Shown here: positions 27,834 through 36,947 of the stretch, piece by piece
Position numbering within the stretch: position 1 is the stretch's first letter
Layout: each line of letters starts with the position of its first letter
Program-made: the position numbers and the translations under genes
Notes under the pieces: generated by a model
Database searches by the model: none
Told to the model about the DNA's origin: nothing
Seen by the model: the letters and a program-made list of their open reading frames with translations, nothing else
Assembly (NCBI RefSeq): GCF_015644585.1
Contig: NZ_JADOBI010000019.1
Span: 1 to 64,000, forward strand
From: Rahnella laticis
Lineage (GTDB): Bacteria > Pseudomonadota > Gammaproteobacteria > Enterobacterales > Enterobacteriaceae
DNA length: 64,000 nucleotides
Reading direction: 5' to 3'

Positions 27834-28502
27834 ATGAGTTTTATCCACTTTATTATTGATTTTATTCTTCATATTGATGTGCATTTAGCGGAGCTGGTTG
27901 CGCAGTACGGCATCTGGGTTTACGGGATTTTGTTCCTGATCCTGTTTTGTGAAACGGGTCTGGTGGTGACACCGTTTTTACCGGGCGATTCGCTGCTGTT
28001 TGTGGCGGGTGCGCTGGCGGCATTGCCGAGTAATGACATTAACGTACACGTGATGGTGTTGCTGATGGCAATTGCGGCGATCCTCGGCGATGCGGTGAAC
28101 TACACTATCGGACGGGTGTTTGGTGAACGGCTGTTCAGCAATCCGGATTCGAAAATTTTCCGTCGCAGTTATTTAGATAAAACGCACAAGTTTTACGAGA
28201 AACATGGCGGCAAAACGATTATTCTTGCGCGCTTCGTGCCAATCGTCCGGACTTTTGCGCCGTTTGTCGCGGGCATGGGGCATATGTCCTACCGCCACTT
28301 TGCGGCCTATAACGTGATTGGTGCGCTGATTTGGGTGCTGCTGTTTACCTACGCGGGCTACCTGTTTGGCGATCTGCCCATTGTTCAGGAAAATCTGAAA
28401 TTGCTGATTGTTGCCATCATCGTGGTTTCGATTCTGCCGGGCGTGGTAGAAATCTGGCGGCACAAACGCGCAGCGGCGAAAGAAAAGCGTCAGCAGGATT
28501 AA
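27834..28502 (+). CDS. dedA: DedA-family membrane protein
   Basis: Inner-membrane protein of 222 residues. DedA proteins are proposed undecaprenyl-phosphate or phospholipid flippases or proton-linked transporters that support envelope integrity. Hydrophobic segments are at about 25-45, 55-75, 140-170 and 178-197. The re-entrant motifs [17 protein letters not shown] and [18 protein letters not shown] carry the conserved Glu and Arg residues of the family. The C-terminus is basic and cytoplasmic. Its place between truA and accD matches E. coli. Confidence 0.95.
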   Translation: MSFIHFIIDFILHIDVHLAELVAQYGIWVYGILFLILFCETGLVVTPFLPGDSLLFVAGALAALPSNDINVHVMVLLMAIAAILGDAVNYTIGRVFGERLFSNPDSKIFRRSYLDKTHKFYEKHGGKTIILARFVPIVRTFAPFVAGMGHMSYRHFAAYNVIGALIWVLLFTYAGYLFGDLPIVQENLKLLIVAIIVVSILPGVVEIWRHKRAAAKEKRQQD

Positions 28503-28764
28503 TCTGCGGCGATTTTTTGCGCAAGCGCTTTAAAATTTAAGACATTAAACCAGAGGGTGGACCAGTTTTTTATCCACAGTGTCTGGCCGTTATGGTTTAA
28601 TGAGCGACAATTTATGGTCTGTTCCTGCGAACAACCCTTCTGCGATGCGGTGTGTAAGGTTTTTTGACACTCCGTGCGCAGGCGTATTTGGGTAGGTTTC
28701 AGGGGACTTGTTACAGCATGAACAGCGGACTGGCTTCGGCCGGGTTCAAACAGAAAGGTTATCG
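28503..28764. promoter_or_regulatory. accD upstream region
   Basis: This 262-base gap probably holds the accD promoter. A TTGACA hexamer (28664-28669) is followed 15 bases later by TATTTG, a possible but short-spaced -35/-10 pair. AACTGGTCC on the minus strand (28559-28567) resembles half a FadR site. No gene is supported. Confidence 0.4.
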
Positions 28765-29682
28765 ATGAGCTGGATTGAACGAATTCTTAGTAAGAGCACT
28801 GACTCGCAAACCCGTAAGGCAAGTATTCCTGAGGGCGTCTGGACTAAATGTGACAGCTGCGGGCAGGTTCTTTACCGCGCCGAGCTTGAGCGTAACCTCA
28901 TGGTTTGCCCTAAGTGCGACCACCATATGCGTCTTACCGCGCGTATGCGTCTGTCCACTTTCATGGACGAGGGTAGTGAGGTTGAATTAGGCAGCGAGCT
29001 TGAGCCTAAAGATGTTCTGAAGTTTAAAGATTCCAAAAAATACAAAGATCGTCTGGTTGCTGCACAGAAAGAAACCAACGAAAAAGACGCCCTGATCGTC
29101 ATGAAAGGCACGCTGTTCGGCATGCCAATCGTGGTGGCTTCTTTTGAATTTGCCTTCATGGGCGGTTCAATGGCGTCGGTGGTGGGGGCTCGCTTTGTGC
29201 GTGCCGTTGAACAGGCGATGGAAGATAACTGCCCGCTGGTATGCTTCTCTGCCAGTGGCGGTGCGCGTATGCAGGAAGCGCTGATGTCGCTGATGCAGAT
29301 GGCGAAAACCAGCGCCGCATTGGCGAGATTGCAGGAACGCGGTCTGCCGTACATTTCCGTACTGACTGACCCGACCATGGGTGGCGTTTCTGCCAGCCTG
29401 GCAATGCTGGGTGACATCAACGTCGCTGAGCCGAAAGCGCTGATCGGCTTCGCCGGTCCACGTGTTATCGAGCAAACAGTTCGTGAAAAGCTGCCGCCGG
29501 GCTTCCAGCGCAGTGAATTCCTGATTGAGAAAGGCGCGATTGATATGATCGTGCGTCGTCCGGACATGCGCGCCAAACTCGGCAGCGTTCTGGCGAAACT
29601 GACCGGGCAACCGGAGCCGAATGTGTCTGACGTCCATTCTGCTGTCGACGGCTCTGCCGCTGACCATCATCAGGATGCCTGA
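28765..29682 (+). CDS. accD: acetyl-CoA carboxylase carboxyltransferase subunit beta AccD
   Basis: Beta subunit of the carboxyltransferase half-enzyme that, with AccA, moves CO2 from biotin to acetyl-CoA to make malonyl-CoA. The 305-residue protein starts with a four-Cys zinc ribbon (Cys29, 32, 48, 51). The crotonase-like carboxyltransferase core has [10 protein letters not shown] and the [10 protein letters not shown] motif. The ATG at 28765 behind AGAAAGG gives the family start MSWIERI. It lies with folC and dedD as in E. coli. Confidence 0.98.
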   Translation: MSWIERILSKSTDSQTRKASIPEGVWTKCDSCGQVLYRAELERNLMVCPKCDHHMRLTARMRLSTFMDEGSEVELGSELEPKDVLKFKDSKKYKDRLVAAQKETNEKDALIVMKGTLFGMPIVVASFEFAFMGGSMASVVGARFVRAVEQAMEDNCPLVCFSASGGARMQEALMSLMQMAKTSAALARLQERGLPYISVLTDPTMGGVSASLAMLGDINVAEPKALIGFAGPRVIEQTVREKLPPGFQRSEFLIEKGAIDMIVRRPDMRAKLGSVLAKLTGQPEPNVSDVHSAVDGSAADHHQDA

Positions 29683-29711
29683 TCGGACGAGGTAAAAGCC
29701 GGTCAGCTTTT

Positions 29712-29739
29712 CGGGCGGTAACCTGTTGTATGCCGCCCG
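29712..29739 (+). other. hairpin between accD and folC
   Basis: CGGGCGG and CCGCCCG form a 7-bp stem with a 14-base loop in the 172-base accD-folC gap. No T-run follows directly, so it may be a processing or stability element rather than a terminator. Confidence 0.4.
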
Positions 29740-29854
29740 GCACCTCCTGGCTGTGCTTTTACTCTTCGTCAGTTCTGACAAAGAGGGCATTGCCTGCTAT
29801 CACAGTCTGGTGATGTAGTGTCGAAGTGAACCTAACTCAGGTTGAACGGGACTC

Positions 29855-31141
29855 ATGCAAAATCAACTTATCCCTCAAGCCACGTCGCCTTTGGCCACGT
29901 GGCTTTATTATCTTGAAAACCTCCATTCTCAGGCTATCGAGCTTGGCCTTGACCGGGTCAAAGCGGTGGCGACAAAACTTGATTTGCTGGCACCTGCGCC
30001 ACGCGTCTTTACCGTCGCAGGAACCAACGGCAAAGGCACTACCTGTGCGACGCTGGAAGCCATTCTGATGGCCGCGGGTTACCGTGTGGGCGTTTACAGT
30101 TCCCCGCACCTTGTCCGCTACACCGAGCGCGTCCGTATTCAGGGCGAAGAGTTGCCTGAGTCTGCGCACTGTGCCTCTTTTGCGCTGCTTGAAGCCGGAC
30201 GGGGGGATATCTCCCTGACCTATTTCGAGTACGGCACGCTGTCCGCGTTACAGCTGTTCAAACAGGCGAAGCTGGATATTGTTATCCTCGAAGTCGGGCT
30301 GGGCGGGCGTCTGGATGCGACGAATATTGTCGATGCGGACGTCTCGGTCGTCACCAGCATCGCGCTGGATCATACTGACTGGCTGGGCTCCGATCGCGAG
30401 AGCATTGGCCGCGAGAAAGCCGGTATTTTCCGTTCAAACACGCCAGCCGTCGTTGGTGAGCCGGATATGCCGCAATCAATTGCCGATGTGGCAAAAGAGA
30501 AACACGCAGATTTATACCGCCGGGGTGAGAGCTGGAATTTCGCGGCAAACGCCGGAAACTGGCGCTGGGCGGCTTTGCAGGATGGCGAAGAAATCACCAT
30601 ACTGGACGAATTGCCGCTGCCGAATGTTCCTTTGCCAAATGCCGCGACGGCGCTGGCCGCGTTGCATTATTCGACGCTGGATATTCCTGAAGCGGCGTTA
30701 CGCAATGGCTTACAGCGCGCTGCATTGCCGGGGCGTTTCCAGACGGTCAGTGAATCGCCACGCCTGATCCTTGACGTTGCGCACAACCCGCACGCCGCGG
30801 CTTATCTGGCCGGACGCCTGGCTGAACAGCCGCGCCAGGGCGGGAAAGTGCGCGCGGTAGTGGGAATGTTGAAAGACAAAGATATTGCCGGTACGCTGGC
30901 TTGTCTTTCTCCTCAGGTGGATGAATGGTATTGCGCACCGCTGGCAGGGCCACGTGGCGCCAGCGTTGAAGAACTGGCCTCGCACCTGCCTCAGGCGCGC
31001 CGGTTTGATGATGTGGAGTCTGCCTGGAGACAGGCTATGCAGGAGGCGGCTCCTCAGGATATTGTGATTGTCTGCGGTTCGTTCCACACCGTAGCTCACG
31101 TAATGGATGCTATCGACACGGGGAAAACCAGTGGCAAGTAA
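29855..31141 (+). CDS. folC: bifunctional dihydrofolate/folylpolyglutamate synthase FolC
   Basis: Adds glutamate to dihydropteroate to form dihydrofolate and extends folate polyglutamate tails. The 428 residues show the Mur-ligase-type P-loop GTNGKGTT (56-63), the folate synthetase signature LEVGLGGRLDATN and the magnesium/carbamylated-Lys region AGIFR. The C-terminal ligase domain includes LDVAHNPHA. The ribosome site is weak. The last 11 bases overlap the dedD start. Confidence 0.97.
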   Translation: MQNQLIPQATSPLATWLYYLENLHSQAIELGLDRVKAVATKLDLLAPAPRVFTVAGTNGKGTTCATLEAILMAAGYRVGVYSSPHLVRYTERVRIQGEELPESAHCASFALLEAGRGDISLTYFEYGTLSALQLFKQAKLDIVILEVGLGGRLDATNIVDADVSVVTSIALDHTDWLGSDRESIGREKAGIFRSNTPAVVGEPDMPQSIADVAKEKHADLYRRGESWNFAANAGNWRWAALQDGEEITILDELPLPNVPLPNAATALAALHYSTLDIPEAALRNGLQRAALPGRFQTVSESPRLILDVAHNPHAAAYLAGRLAEQPRQGGKVRAVVGMLKDKDIAGTLACLSPQVDEWYCAPLAGPRGASVEELASHLPQARRFDDVESAWRQAMQEAAPQDIVIVCGSFHTVAHVMDAIDTGKTSGK

Positions 31142-31952
31142 GTTTCAAAATCGTCTGGTCGGGACGGTCATTCTGGTGGCGCTGGGCGTTATCATTTTGC
31201 CCGGTTTACTCGACGGCAAGAAAAAGCATTACGAAGACGAATTTGCGTCTATTCCATTGGTGCCAAAACCGGGTGATGTTGAGGAACAGGATTCTGTACC
31301 GCCTGTCACGCAGTCATTGCCCGCTCAGCCGCCGGAAGGCGCAAATCAGGCGATGAACGGTGCGCAGGACATCGACAGTGCGGCGACCAATACTAATGCC
31401 GCCAATCATGGCAACGTAGCGCCGGGGAATACGACGGTCGAAGCACCGCCGGTTACGACGCTGCCTGAGCAGAAGAAACCGGTGCAAACGGCGCCAGCGA
31501 AACCAGCCCAGGTTAAACCTGCGCCTCAGAAACCGAAAGTGATTGAACCTAAACCGCTGGCGGAAGCCAAACCGGTGGCGAAACCAAAACCGGTCGAACA
31601 GCCGAAGCCGGCAGAGCAACCGAAGGTCGTCGCTGAACAGCCGAAACCGGTTGAACAACCGAAAGCCGTGGAACAGCCTAAGCCTGCACCGGAAGAAAAA
31701 GCACCAGCGGGTCAGTCTTATGTTGTGCAGCTCGGCGCATTGAAAAATGCGGCGAAAGCGACCGAGATTGTTGCGACTCTGCGGCTTTCCGGGTTCCGTG
31801 CTTATTCTGTTCCGGCGACGCCGGTGCAGGGACAAATCACGCGGCTTTATGTGGGCCCGGATGCGTCAAAACAAAAACTGGAAGCTTCACTCCCTCAGCT
31901 GCAACAGCTCAGCGGGTTAGGCGGACAGGTGCGCGCTTATTCGGCGCACTAA
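31131..31952 (+). CDS. dedD: cell division protein DedD (SPOR domain)
   Basis: Septal-ring protein that binds denuded peptidoglycan during constriction. The 273 residues start at a GTG inside the folC end (family N-terminus ASKFQNRLVGT). One transmembrane helix is at about 9-27. A long Pro/Lys/Glu-rich periplasmic linker (about 105-195) contains five EQPK units. The C-terminal SPOR domain (about 197-270; YVVQLGALKNAAKA) follows. An ATG at 31107 in the same frame would add 8 residues but lies deeper in folC. Confidence 0.95.
   Translation: MASKFQNRLVGTVILVALGVIILPGLLDGKKKHYEDEFASIPLVPKPGDVEEQDSVPPVTQSLPAQPPEGANQAMNGAQDIDSAATNTNAANHGNVAPGNTTVEAPPVTTLPEQKKPVQTAPAKPAQVKPAPQKPKVIEPKPLAEAKPVAKPKPVEQPKPAEQPKVVAEQPKPVEQPKAVEQPKPAPEEKAPAGQSYVVQLGALKNAAKATEIVATLRLSGFRAYSVPATPVQGQITRLYVGPDASKQKLEASLPQLQQLSGLGGQVRAYSAH
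31590..31700 (+). repeat. EQPK-coding short repeats within dedD
   Basis: Imperfect 18-30 bp units coding for (V/A)EQPK(P/V/A) occur five times in the periplasmic linker, giving a low-complexity tract prone to length change. Confidence 0.7.
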
Positions 31953-32015
31953 TCTTGCGGTTCCCCGTGAGGGCGGGGAAGCCGGAAGGCACTAAAAACA
32001 CAAAAAATACCAGGG

Positions 32016-32043
32016 AGGGCACAAGCGATTTGTGCCCTTTTTC
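32016..32043 (+). terminator. rho-independent terminator of dedD
   Basis: AGGGCACAA and TTGTGCCCT form a perfect 9-bp stem with a 5-base loop and a T-run. A shorter GGTTCCCC hairpin lies just upstream. Confidence 0.9.
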
Positions 32044-32138
32044 TATAAGATCGCCGGGTTGGGATTTTATAGGTTTATGCTGCGGTTGAGGTTTTTTTAA
32101 TCGCTATTATTAATTTGTCTGACCGGCTGATTTCCGCT

Positions 32139-32154
32139 ACGCAAACGTTTTCTT
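32139..32154. promoter_or_regulatory. PurR operator of cvpA-purF
   Basis: ACGCAAACGTTTTCTT is a near-exact PurR box as known in front of E. coli cvpA-purF, just upstream of a TAGAAT -10 element (32162-32167). PurR with hypoxanthine or guanine would repress the operon. Confidence 0.88.
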
Positions 32155-32223
32155 TTTCTGTTAGAATTCGCAGCGATTTGGATGCCGGGGTAGACGCGAC
32201 TAGATTAGACACTGGAATTGTTA

Positions 32224-32715
32224 ATGGTCTGGATTGATTACGTCATCATTGCGGTTATCGGATTTTCTGCTTTAGTCAGTTTAATCCGTGGCTTTGTTCG
32301 CGAGGCTTTATCACTGGTTACCTGGGCTTGTGCCTTCTTTGTAGCCAGTCATTATTACCCGTATCTCGCCATCTACTTCACGCGTTTCGAAGATGAGTTA
32401 GTTCGAAACGGGATCGCAATTGCCATCTTGTTCATCGCGACGTTGATCGTAGGTGCAATTGTCAACTATGTGATCAGTTCACTGGTTGAAAAAACCGGGT
32501 TGTCCGGCACTGACAGGGTGTTAGGTGTGTGCTTCGGCGCACTGCGCGGTGTACTTATCGTCTCCGCGATGCTGTTCTTCCTGGATACCTTCACCAGTTT
32601 TTCGCAAAGTGACGACTGGAAACAATCCCAGTTGATCCCACAGTTCAGTTATATCATCAGGTGGTTCTTTGACTACCTGCAGAGCACGTCGAGTTTCTTG
32701 CCAAAACATATTTAG
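32224..32715 (+). CDS. cvpA: colicin V production/membrane protein CvpA
   Basis: Inner-membrane protein of 163 residues required for colicin V production in E. coli and linked to envelope stress and bile resistance. Four hydrophobic helices are at about 5-25, 30-45, 62-83 and 100-118. The family blocks LIRGFVREALSL and GLSGTDRVLG are intact. The ATG at 32224 gives the known start MVWIDY; the frame extends two codons upstream. It is the first gene of the PurR-controlled cvpA-purF operon. Confidence 0.96.
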   Translation: MVWIDYVIIAVIGFSALVSLIRGFVREALSLVTWACAFFVASHYYPYLAIYFTRFEDELVRNGIAIAILFIATLIVGAIVNYVISSLVEKTGLSGTDRVLGVCFGALRGVLIVSAMLFFLDTFTSFSQSDDWKQSQLIPQFSYIIRWFFDYLQSTSSFLPKHI

Positions 32716-32745
32716 TTCTGGCAGCGCTGAAGAGGAAAAGACAAC

Positions 32746-34263
32746 ATGTGCGGTATTGTCGGTATCGCCGGTTTCATGCCGGTAAACCAGTCGATTTATG
32801 ACGCGTTAACGGTGTTACAACACCGTGGGCAGGATGCTGCTGGCATCACCACCATCGATGCCAATAACAATTTCCGTTTACGGAAAGCCAATGGCCTGGT
32901 GAAAGATGTGTTTGAAGCCCGCCATATGCAACGCTTACAAGGCAACATGGGTATCGGCCATGTTCGCTATCCAACGGCTGGCAGTTCCAGTGCCTCAGAA
33001 GCTCAACCTTTCTACGTCAACTCTCCGTTCGGCATCACACTCGCCCACAACGGTAACCTGACCAATGCTCACGAATTGAGAAGCAACCTGTTCGAAGGCC
33101 AGCGCCGTCATGTGAACACGACTTCCGATTCTGAAATTCTGCTCAATATCCTGGCGAGCGAACTGGACCGTTTCCAGCATTACCCGCTGGAAGCCGACAA
33201 CATTTTCGCCGCTGTGGCTGCCGTGAACCTGAAAATTCGTGGTGCTTATGCCTGCGTGGCGATGATCATCGGCCATGGCATGCTGGCGTTCCGTGACCCG
33301 CACGGTATCCGTCCGCTGGTGATCGGTAAACGTACGCTGGAAGATGGCCGCAACGAGTACATGGTCGCGTCTGAAAGCGTGGCGCTTGATACGCTGGGCT
33401 TTGAGTTCCTGCGTGATGTCGCGCCGGGCGAAGCGGTGTATATCACCGAGAAAGGCCAGCTGTTTACCCGCATGTGTGCTGAGAATCCACAGTACAATCC
33501 ATGCCTGTTCGAGTACGTTTATTTCGCACGTCCTGACTCGTTCATCGACAAAATTTCCGTCTACAGTGCCCGTGTCCGTATGGGTGAAAAGCTGGGTGCG
33601 AAAATTGCCCGTGAATGGGAAGATCTGGATATCGATGTGGTCATTCCGATCCCGGAAACCTCCTGCGATATCGCGCTGGAAATCGCGCGTATTCTGGATA
33701 AACCTTACCGTCAGGGTTTTGTGAAAAACCGCTATGTAGGCCGTACCTTTATCATGCCGGGCCAGCAGGAACGCCGTAAATCTGTACGTCGTAAACTGAA
33801 CGCTAACCGCGCTGAGTTCCGTGATAAAAACGTTCTGCTGGTCGATGACTCCATCGTGCGCGGCACCACCTCTCAGCAGATTGTTGAGATGGCGCGTGAA
33901 GCCGGTGCGCGACGTGTGTATCTGGCCTCTGCGGCGCCGGAAATTCGTTTCCCGAACGTTTACGGCATCGATATGCCAAGCGCAAATGAACTGATTGCCC
34001 ACGGTCGCGAAGTCAGCGAAATCAATCAGATCATTGGTGCTGATGCGTTAATCTTCCAGGATCTGAGCGACCTTATCGCCGCAGTGAAAGAAGACAATAC
34101 CGACATCGAGAAATTCGAATGTTCCGTATTCGACGGTGTTTACGTCACCAAAGACGTTGACCAGAACTATCTGGAATATCTCGAAGCGCTGCGCAACGAT
34201 GATGCTCAGGCATTACGTGGTCAGCAGGAAGCTGAAAACCTCGAAATGCATAACGAAGGCTGA
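32746..34263 (+). CDS. purF: amidophosphoribosyltransferase PurF
   Basis: First committed step of purine synthesis: transfers glutamine amide nitrogen to PRPP to give phosphoribosylamine. The 505 residues begin MCGIVGIAG, where Cys2 becomes the N-terminal nucleophile after Met removal. The class II glutaminase domain (1-235) includes [10 protein letters not shown], and the phosphoribosyltransferase domain has the PRPP loop [13 protein letters not shown]. The AGAGGAAAAG site precedes the ATG. It is co-transcribed with cvpA under the upstream PurR box. Confidence 0.98.
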   Translation: MCGIVGIAGFMPVNQSIYDALTVLQHRGQDAAGITTIDANNNFRLRKANGLVKDVFEARHMQRLQGNMGIGHVRYPTAGSSSASEAQPFYVNSPFGITLAHNGNLTNAHELRSNLFEGQRRHVNTTSDSEILLNILASELDRFQHYPLEADNIFAAVAAVNLKIRGAYACVAMIIGHGMLAFRDPHGIRPLVIGKRTLEDGRNEYMVASESVALDTLGFEFLRDVAPGEAVYITEKGQLFTRMCAENPQYNPCLFEYVYFARPDSFIDKISVYSARVRMGEKLGAKIAREWEDLDIDVVIPIPETSCDIALEIARILDKPYRQGFVKNRYVGRTFIMPGQQERRKSVRRKLNANRAEFRDKNVLLVDDSIVRGTTSQQIVEMAREAGARRVYLASAAPEIRFPNVYGIDMPSANELIAHGREVSEINQIIGADALIFQDLSDLIAAVKEDNTDIEKFECSVFDGVYVTKDVDQNYLEYLEALRNDDAQALRGQQEAENLEMHNEG

Positions 34264-34275
34264 TCCCTTTGAAAT

Positions 34276-34315
34276 GCGCCCGCTCAGGCTGAAAGGCCGG
34301 GCGGGCGCGTTATTA
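34276..34315 (+). terminator. terminator candidate of purF
   Basis: GCGCCCGC (34276-34283) and GCGGGCGC (34301-34308) form a perfect 8-bp stem with a 17-base loop, followed by a T/A-rich tail. Confidence 0.65.
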
Positions 34316-34417
34316 TTGTTTACTCCGCCCGTTTCCCCGCCCCAATTCCCGTGCCTTTAGGTTGCCAATTCCCCGGCATTCCGGCAAAGTCAGACCCATT
34401 CTCCGGCGTGTATACTG

Positions 34418-34451
34418 ATTCATATTGATGGTTCATTCATATTGATTGTTT
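34418..34451 (+). repeat. tandem 17-bp direct repeat before ubiX
   Basis: ATTCATATTGATGGTTC is followed at once by ATTCATATTGATTGTTT (15 of 17 identical). The pair lies between a TATACT -10-like hexamer (34411) and the ubiX ribosome site. Confidence 0.8.
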
Positions 34452-34477
34452 CGCGCGAAATTTCAGAGGCAGTGTTT

Positions 34478-35050
34478 ATGAAACGACTTATTGTCGGTAT
34501 TTCCGGCGCCAGCGGTGCGATTTATGGCGTTAGGTTATTGCAGGTTCTGCAAAGCGTGCCGGATATCGAAACCCATCTGGTGATGAGCAACGCCGCCCGC
34601 CAGACGCTGACGCTGGAAACGGATCTGACACTGCGCGATGTTCAGGCGCTGGCCGACGTGGTGCATGATTCCCGCGATATCGCCGCCAGTATTTCCTCCG
34701 GCTCATTTAAAACCACGGGCATGGTGATTTTGCCTTGTTCGGTCAAAACCCTCTCCGGCATCGTGAACAGTTATACCGATGGTTTACTGACGCGTGCGGC
34801 GGATGTGGTGCTCAAGGAAAGGCGTCGTCTGGTACTTTGCGTGCGTGAAACCCCGCTGCATCTGGGGCATTTACGGCTGATGACGCAGGCCGCCGAGCTG
34901 GGCGCGATTATTATGCCGCCGGTTCCGGCGTTTTATCACCGGCCGGCAACCGTAGAAGATATCATCGATCAGACCGTCAACCGGGTGATCGATCAGTTTG
35001 ATATCGAGCTTCCGGAAGACTTATTTGTTCGATGGCAGGGCAGCCACTAA
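34478..35050 (+). CDS. ubiX: flavin prenyltransferase UbiX
   Basis: Makes prenylated FMN, the cofactor of the decarboxylase UbiD in ubiquinone synthesis. The 190 residues show the FMN-binding start VGISGASGAIYG, the SSGSF motif and the C-terminal PPVPAFYHRP loop. The ATG at 34478 behind CAGAGG gives the family start MKRLIVG; the frame runs 12 codons further up without support. It lies between purF and the his permease genes as in E. coli. Confidence 0.96.
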   Translation: MKRLIVGISGASGAIYGVRLLQVLQSVPDIETHLVMSNAARQTLTLETDLTLRDVQALADVVHDSRDIAASISSGSFKTTGMVILPCSVKTLSGIVNSYTDGLLTRAADVVLKERRRLVLCVRETPLHLGHLRLMTQAAELGAIIMPPVPAFYHRPATVEDIIDQTVNRVIDQFDIELPEDLFVRWQGSH

Positions 35051-35096
35051 ACTTTCTCACTGCGTTACGCACCTCTTTTGCGCAATACCGTTACAT

Positions 35097-35136
35097 TGCA
35101 CCAACAATGATCACAATTTGATTCATTAAGGTGCAG
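35097..35136. promoter_or_regulatory. NtrC enhancer candidate
   Basis: TGCACCAACA (35097-35106) matches the left half of the NtrC consensus, and GGTGCA (35130-35135) the right half of a second site. They lie about 120-155 bases upstream of the sigma54-type promoter, an expected enhancer distance. The halves are not perfectly paired, so confidence is moderate. Confidence 0.45.
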
Positions 35137-35250
35137 TGTTCGCGGGCGCTTCAGCTATTCTTCCTTCAGACCTTTGAAAACTTTCATTATCCCGATGCTT
35201 TTTTGAACGGTTTTCGTTCTTCATGAGATGAAAATCACCTTACGGAGAAA

Positions 35251-35267
35251 CGGCACGGAACGTGCAT
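35251..35267 (+). promoter_or_regulatory. sigma54 (RpoN) promoter candidate
   Basis: GGCACGGAACGTGC gives GG-N10-GC with the surrounding consensus CGGCAC-N5-GTGCA, close to TGGCAC-N5-TTGCA. It lies about 105 bases before the binding-protein gene. Confidence 0.7.
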
Positions 35268-35372
35268 GAGAAAACCTGGCAAAAAGCCATTTGCGCCGTT
35301 CAGCAAACTATAAAAAGACGTTCATTCACGCACACACAACCACAACAGATGAATAATCACTGAGGCTAATGT

Positions 35373-36155
35373 ATGAAAAAGTTGTTCAAGGTTCTTCCGC
35401 TGGTTCTGGTCTTAGCCAGTGCAGGTAGTGCATTTGCTGCCGCGCCTAAAGCAATTAATATCGGTACTGATCCGACTTACGCCCCATTTGAATCAAAAGA
35501 CTCCAGCGGCAAGCTGGTAGGTTTTGATATCGACCTGGCTAATGAGATGTGTAAACGTGCAGCCATCAAATGTACTTATGTTGAAAGTGACTTTGATGCG
35601 CTGATCCCTTCTCTGAAAGCGAAGAAAATTGATGCGATTATCTCTTCCCTGTCGATCACTGAAAAACGTCAGCAGGAAATTGATTTCACAGAAAAACTGT
35701 ACGCGGCTAACGCCCGTCTGATCGCGCCAAAAGGCTCTAAAATTCTGCCAACGCTGGACGCGCTGAAAGGCAAAAACGTCGGTGTTCTGCAAGGTTCTAC
35801 TCAGGAAGCCTATGCAAACGCAATGTGGCAGCCAAAAGGCATCAACGTGGTGGCTTACCAGAACCAGGATCTGATCTACGCCGATCTGGCTTCAGGTCGT
35901 CTGGATGTGGCTTTCCAGGATGAAGTGGCAGGCAGCGAAGGCTTCCTGAAACAGGCTGCCGGTAAAGATTACGCGTTCGCGGGTCCTTCCGTGAAAGACG
36001 ATAAATTCTTTGGTGTGGGCACAGGTATGGGTCTGCGTAAGAACGAAACCGATTTGCAGGCTGCGCTGAACAAAGCGTTCGACAGCATGCGTAAAGACGG
36101 CACTTACGACAAACTGGCCAAAAAATACTTCGATTTTGACGTTTACGGCGGCTGA
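35373..36155 (+). CDS. hisJ: histidine / lysine-arginine-ornithine periplasmic binding protein (HisJ/ArgT)
   Basis: Periplasmic receptor for the HisQMP importer. The 260-residue precursor has a signal peptide ending GSAFA/AAPK. Family motifs are [60 protein letters not shown] and the end YFDFDVYGG. Parts read more like ArgT ([16 protein letters not shown]) and parts like HisJ ([20 protein letters not shown]), so the symbol could equally be argT. Only one such gene is here; E. coli and Salmonella have argT and hisJ in tandem. A sigma54-type promoter lies upstream. Confidence 0.93.
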   Translation: MKKLFKVLPLVLVLASAGSAFAAAPKAINIGTDPTYAPFESKDSSGKLVGFDIDLANEMCKRAAIKCTYVESDFDALIPSLKAKKIDAIISSLSITEKRQQEIDFTEKLYAANARLIAPKGSKILPTLDALKGKNVGVLQGSTQEAYANAMWQPKGINVVAYQNQDLIYADLASGRLDVAFQDEVAGSEGFLKQAAGKDYAFAGPSVKDDKFFGVGTGMGLRKNETDLQAALNKAFDSMRKDGTYDKLAKKYFDFDVYGG

Positions 36156-36178
36156 TTTGCGCTGTGAGATGTGCCAAA

Positions 36179-36198
36179 GGGAGCGGTTCGCCGCTCCC
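36179..36198 (+). other. intercistronic hairpin between hisJ and hisQ
   Basis: GGGAGCGG and CCGCTCCC pair as an 8-bp stem closed by a TTCG loop in the 105-base gap. Such a hairpin probably stabilises the upstream mRNA or causes partial termination, giving more binding protein than permease. Confidence 0.75.
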
Positions 36199-36260
36199 TG
36201 CGGTTCTGACGCAGGGTGAGCGTAACCTGCGCCGGGATCCACTGAAGACAGGACAAATAC

Positions 36261-36947
36261 ATGCTGTATGGGTATTCCCAGGTAATTATCCAGGGCACAT
36301 TGGTGACACTGGAGCTGGCGATTTCGTCAGTGATTTTAGCGTTGGTGATCGGGCTTATCGGGGCTGGCGGGAAACTGTCAAAAAGCCGGGTTATTTCGGG
36401 TATTTTTGGCTGTTACACCACGCTTATTCGCGGCGTCCCTGACCTGGTTTTAATGTTACTTATTTTCTACGGATTGCAGATTGCGCTTAACAGCCTGACT
36501 GAATCATTAGGTTTTTCTCAGATTGATATCGATCCTATGAGCGCGGGTATTATTACCCTGGGCTTTATTTATGGCGCCTATTTTACCGAGACGTTCCGCG
36601 GTGCTTTTATGGCGGTTCCCCGCGGTCAGATTGAAGCAGCGACGGCGTTTGGTTTCAGCGGCTCGCAGATTTTTCGTCGTATTTTATTCCCGGCCATGAT
36701 GCGTTTCGCGCTGCCCGGAATTGCCAACAACTGGCAGGTTATTTTGAAAGCCACCGCGCTGGTATCCCTGCTCGGCCTCAATGACGTGGTGAAAGCGACG
36801 CAGCTTGCAGGCAAAGGCACGTATCAGCCTTTTTACTTCGCGATTGTTGCGGGTGTGGTTTATCTGATTTTCACCACGCTGTCGAACGGCGTGCTGGTCT
36901 GGCTTGATCGCCGTTATTCGCTGGGTGTGAAGAGGGCGGACCTATGA
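36261..36947 (+). CDS. hisQ: histidine ABC transporter permease HisQ
   Basis: One of two membrane subunits of the histidine and basic amino acid importer. The 228 residues have about five transmembrane helices and the permease EAA loop, seen as GQIEAATAFGFSGSQIFRRILFP. This loop contacts the HisP ATPase. The N-terminus MLYGYSQVIIQGTLVTLELA is typical of HisQ. Its last four bases overlap the hisM start. Confidence 0.96.
   Translation: MLYGYSQVIIQGTLVTLELAISSVILALVIGLIGAGGKLSKSRVISGIFGCYTTLIRGVPDLVLMLLIFYGLQIALNSLTESLGFSQIDIDPMSAGIITLGFIYGAYFTETFRGAFMAVPRGQIEAATAFGFSGSQIFRRILFPAMMRFALPGIANNWQVILKATALVSLLGLNDVVKATQLAGKGTYQPFYFAIVAGVVYLIFTTLSNGVLVWLDRRYSLGVKRADL

Larger units (their letters stand above)
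35051..35372 (+). promoter_or_regulatory. regulatory region of the hisJ/argT operon
   Basis: This 322-base gene-free stretch holds an upstream pair of NtrC-type half-sites and a sigma54-type promoter (listed separately), then a leader of about 100 bases. Amino acid importers of this type are nitrogen-regulated in Salmonella, which fits. Confidence 0.65.

Noticed and set aside
31597-31700. Short repeats as a possible CRISPR or VNTR array
   Set aside because: They are in-frame EQPK codons of the dedD linker, not spaced direct repeats with unique spacers.
32995-34002. 335-codon minus-strand open frame
   Set aside because: Shadow of purF; no recognisable domain.
35270-35300. Second sigma54-like sequence (TGGCAAAAAGCC region)
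   Set aside because: It lacks the GC dinucleotide at the -12 position; only the 35251 site fits GG-N10-GC.
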